Shown: piece after piece, positions 36,193-39,272 of the stretch
Numbering within the stretch: the stretch's first letter is position 1
Layout: each line of letters opens with the position of its first letter
Source of the DNA: Bacillota bacterium
Lineage (GTDB): Bacteria > Bacillota > Limnochordia > DTU087
NCBI GenBank assembly: GCA_012735435.1
Contig: JAAYHH010000154.1
Span: 1-39,272 of the forward strand
DNA length: 39,272 bases
Direction of reading: 5' to 3'
The notes under the pieces: generated by a model
What the model was told of the DNA's origin: nothing
Databases searched by the model: none
What the model saw: the letters and a program-made list of their open reading frames with translations, nothing else
Program-made: the position numbers and the translations under genes

Positions 36193-37425
36193 ATGTTGAA
36201 CATTGTAGTACAAAAATACGGCGGCTCATCGGTGGCAGATGTCCAGAAGCTGAAGACGGTAGCCCAGAGGATTATCCGGACTAAGAATGCCGGTCATCGG
36301 GTGGTGGCAGTCGTTTCCGCCCAGGGGGATACCACCGATGAACTCTTGGCCAAGGCTAAAGAAATCTCCCAATCACCGCCTAAGCGGGAGCTGGACATGC
36401 TGTTGTCCACTGGTGAACAGATCTCGATAGCTCTCCTAGCTATGGCGATCGCTGAAGAGGGAGAACCGGTGATTTCCCTTACCGGCGCCCAGGGAGGAAT
36501 TTGTACCGATAGTCTCTATACCAAGGCCAAGATCCTGCGGGTAGATCCTGTTAGGGTCCGCAAGGAGCTGGATGAAGGCAAAATAGTGATCGTGGCTGGG
36601 TTTCAGGGCATCAATGACATGGGTGATATCACCACCCTGGGCAGGGGTGGTTCTGATACAACGGCAGTGGCATTGGCGGCAGCACTGGAGGCTGATGTCT
36701 GTGAGATTTACACCGATGTAGATGGAGTTTACACGGCGGATCCCCGTCTCGTTCCTGATGCCCGCAAATTAGATGAGATCTCCCATGGCGAGATGCTGGA
36801 GCTGGCCAGCCTAGGTGCAGTTATTCTGCAGCCTAGAGCTGTTGAGCTGGCGGCTGCCTGGGGAGTGAATATCCATGTTCGTTCAAGCTTTAGCGATGCC
36901 ACTGGTACACTGGTCAAAGGAGACGATCAAATGGAAAAACAGAGAGTTGTCAGCGGGGTCACCAGGGATATGAATGTGGTAAAGGTGATGCTGGTGGATG
37001 TGCCGGACCGACCTGGGGTAGCCCATGAGATCTTTTCTACATTAGCTGCAGAGGGCATCAACGTGGACATGATCGTCCAGACCACCAAACAGGGTCCGGT
37101 AACTGACCTTTTGTTTACCATTAGCCAGGATGATTATGACCTGACCAAGAAGCTCATCGATGGGGTGCGGCAGAAACTGGGCATCAGCAATGTCCTGTAT
37201 AGTGACCGATTGGCCAAGGTGTCTATTGTCGGAGCCGGCATGATGAGCAATCCCGGGGTGGCAGCTACCATGTTTGGGGTCTTGGCTGAGAACGGCATTA
37301 ACATTGAGGTAATCAGTACGTCCGAGATCAAAGTCTCCTGCCTGATCGAAAAGGACAAGGTTGAGACGGCGGTGCAGGCTATCCATGACCGTTTCAAGCT
37401 GGGAGAAGAGGTCTCCATTGCCTAG
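36193..37425 (+). CDS. lysC: Aspartate kinase with two C-terminal ACT domains
   Basis: [75 protein letters not shown] repeats at the C-terminus. Confidence 0.96.
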   Translation: MLNIVVQKYGGSSVADVQKLKTVAQRIIRTKNAGHRVVAVVSAQGDTTDELLAKAKEISQSPPKRELDMLLSTGEQISIALLAMAIAEEGEPVISLTGAQGGICTDSLYTKAKILRVDPVRVRKELDEGKIVIVAGFQGINDMGDITTLGRGGSDTTAVALAAALEADVCEIYTDVDGVYTADPRLVPDARKLDEISHGEMLELASLGAVILQPRAVELAAAWGVNIHVRSSFSDATGTLVKGDDQMEKQRVVSGVTRDMNVVKVMLVDVPDRPGVAHEIFSTLAAEGINVDMIVQTTKQGPVTDLLFTISQDDYDLTKKLIDGVRQKLGISNVLYSDRLAKVSIVGAGMMSNPGVAATMFGVLAENGINIEVISTSEIKVSCLIEKDKVETAVQAIHDRFKLGEEVSIA

Positions 37426-37479
37426 AGGGCAGGGAAGATAGAGCGTAAGGCAGAGGGCGGGAAGTTCTGAGGTGGTTAA

Positions 37480-38211
37480 GTGATCAGAGCGATACTGTTT
37501 GATCTAGACGGCACCCTAGTTCATTATGAATATGACGACTTTCTCAAGGCTTATCTTGATGGCGTAGCCAAGAAGGTAGCACACCTGATAAACCCCCAAA
37601 GATTTGTCAAGAAACTCCTCAAGGCTACGGAAGCCATGATCGAGTCACTGGATGATGCCCGCACCAATAAGCAGGTTTTTTGGGATCACTTTGCCCAGGG
37701 GTTGGAAGTGCCCTTAGAAGAACTAACTCCTCTTCTGGATGATTTCTACCTGCGGGATTATCCAAAGATCCAGGAGATTATAGGTGTCGCTCCCCATCCT
37801 GCAGCTAGAAGCCTGATGGAGCAGCTGATTGGCAAGGGCTATGAGGTTGTCATTGCAACTAATCCAGTTTTTCCTGCCGTTGCGATCCATGAGCGGATGC
37901 GGTGGGGAGGGATTGAGAATTTGTCTTATGCCTTAGTCACAACCTATGAGAATTCCCGTTTTTGTAAGCCCAATATCCAGTACTATGCTGAGATTTTAGA
38001 GGAACTGGGGCGTTCGCCCCATGAGTGTATGATGATCGGCAACAATACCTGTGAAGACCTGGTAGCCAGGGACCTAGGCATCAAGACCTTCTTGGTGGAG
38101 GATTACCTTTTGGATGATGGACCTTTTTGCAGAGAGCCGGATTACCGGGGCAGTTTTGAGGATATGGTAAATTTCTTGGCAACTGAGGAGTTTCTGAAGA
38201 CAGCTGGTTAG
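37480..38211 (+). CDS. HAD family hydrolase
   Basis: ILFDLDGTLVHYEYDD (motif I), VVIATNPVF, MMIGNNTCEDLVARDLGIKTFLV (motif IV). GTG start. Confidence 0.92.
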   Translation: MIRAILFDLDGTLVHYEYDDFLKAYLDGVAKKVAHLINPQRFVKKLLKATEAMIESLDDARTNKQVFWDHFAQGLEVPLEELTPLLDDFYLRDYPKIQEIIGVAPHPAARSLMEQLIGKGYEVVIATNPVFPAVAIHERMRWGGIENLSYALVTTYENSRFCKPNIQYYAEILEELGRSPHECMMIGNNTCEDLVARDLGIKTFLVEDYLLDDGPFCREPDYRGSFEDMVNFLATEEFLKTAG

Positions 38212-38265
38212 AAGGCTTTCAGCAGATGTGAAAACGGAAGCTTATGCAAAGATTAAAGAGAGGCT

Positions 38266-38305
38266 TGCCCAATGTGGGTAAGCCTCTCTTTTTGCGTTTT
38301 TCTCT
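38266..38305 (+). terminator. Rho-independent terminator after the HAD hydrolase gene
   Basis: AGAGAGGCTT-(A/G)CCC...GGGTAAGCCTCTCTTTTTGCGTTTTT strong hairpin with T-tract; boundaries approximate. Confidence 0.85.
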
Positions 38306-38665
38306 TTGGTTTGTTCAATCTCATAGCGGCAGGGCGCTTCCGCTTTCACTTCCGTTTGCCGCTTTCCATCCCCTTGGGACCCTATGACCGGATAGGTCAG
38401 AAAGAATGGAGCAGTGCAAGGCCTACGTAAAGGAGGCCAAAAGAAGGAAGGAGAAAAAACACAGAGAAGTATAAAAGAAACAAAGAAAACAGAATACTCC
38501 AGCGAAATGAAGTGATCTTTGTACTTGCAAGAGTATCGGGACGTTAGGTTTAGACTTAGGGCACAGTCCCAGAATTGCCTAAGGGGGTGGTGAGTGGAGG
38601 CAGCCTTTGTGCAAACCAGGTTCTAGCATCGAAGGTATCAGAAGGAATCTGAAAGGAGAATACTG

Positions 38666-39272
38666 ATGAGAAAAACCAGTTTCGCTGTCTGGATCGTCTC
38701 GCTGCTGTTTGTGTGCATGGTTGCTGTTCCAGTCCTCAGTGCCCCGGTATTCGGGCCGGAGGCAGAGTTTGAAGGGAAATTAACTATCTACCTTCAGGCC
38801 TATGCACCTCGGGAGAGGCGAGCAACTGACAGGTGGGATCCGCCCCAGTATGCCTGGCAGATTGCAGCTGATTATCAGAAGATCCATCCTAAGGTTGAGA
38901 TCGAGTTCTTAGATGAGACCTCCACTGGAGAAAACTATGACACCTGGCTGCGTACACGGCTCATCGGCAGAAATGCTCCTGATATCTTTTGGGTTCAGAA
39001 CTTCGATGCCAACCAGACCTACGGTCCGCAGGGTCTGTTGGTTGATCTGCGGGAATACTTGAGTTTGCCCAATCCTTATGCAGAAGGATTTGAAACCTGG
39101 GGCGATATCTTCACTCCCCAGACGTGGGATCCAGTTAAAGGTCCCAACGGCGAACATTATGTCGTTGTAGGCGACGTAGTTGTTACTCCCTGGTTCTACA
39201 ACAAAGATATCTTCGCAGCTGCAGGTCTTGACCCGGACCGCACGCCTGAGACCTTTGGCGAATGGCTGGAGA
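38666..39272 (+). CDS. ABC transporter extracellular solute-binding protein (sugar-type), 3' truncated by the window end
   Basis: Signal peptide MRKTSFAVWIVSLLFVCMVAVPVLSA, then LTIYLQAYAPRE, FLDETSTGENYDTWLRTRLIGRNAPDIFWVQN, VVTPWFYNKDIFAAAGLDPDRTPETFGEW. AAAGGAGA SD before ATG at 38666. Missing from the ORF track because it runs off the end. Confidence 0.9.
   Translation, partial: MRKTSFAVWIVSLLFVCMVAVPVLSAPVFGPEAEFEGKLTIYLQAYAPRERRATDRWDPPQYAWQIAADYQKIHPKVEIEFLDETSTGENYDTWLRTRLIGRNAPDIFWVQNFDANQTYGPQGLLVDLREYLSLPNPYAEGFETWGDIFTPQTWDPVKGPNGEHYVVVGDVVVTPWFYNKDIFAAAGLDPDRTPETFGEWLE

Noticed and set aside
38228-38243. Catabolite-responsive (cre)-like sequence TGAAAACGGAAGCT
   Set aside because: Imperfect match at the central positions, and it lies before the HAD-gene terminator rather than next to the transporter promoter.

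Overview
This 39.3 kb window looks like core chromosome of a spore-forming Firmicute, probably a Clostridia- or Limnochordia-like lineage; that assignment is inferred from gene content and order. About 37 protein-coding genes are supportable, and all lie on the + strand. I saw no rRNA, tRNA, CRISPR array, prophage or transposase. The gene blocks, in order, are: (1) spoVS, M19 dipeptidase, dodecin, holin-like membrane protein; (2) a SpoVAF/GerA-family gene translationally coupled to two paralogous DUF2229/HgdB-like proteins, then a BadF-type activase, then lysA; (3) M50 protease, scpA, scpB, DUF2953, ytfJ/gerW, dacF, rluB, HI0933-family flavoprotein; (4) an aromatic operon headed by an in-frame AroH-type chorismate mutase + HisC-type aminotransferase fusion, followed by aroF, tyrA, aroA, cmk, plsC and an ispH-rpsA fusion; (5) DUF1614, spoIIP, YIEGIA, a short YIEGIA-partner ORF missing from the ORF track that appears to use a CTG start, DUF3189, der, plsY, spoIVA, hup; (6) hom-thrC-thrB-lysC, a HAD hydrolase, and the 5' end of a sugar ABC solute-binding protein. 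The best candidates for follow-up are the AroH-HisC fusion, the activase cassette between spoVAF and lysA, the CTG-initiated small ORF, the internal lysC start, and a dyad plus direct repeats in the hom leader. All product calls come from reading the sequence and recalling family motifs. No database search was run.
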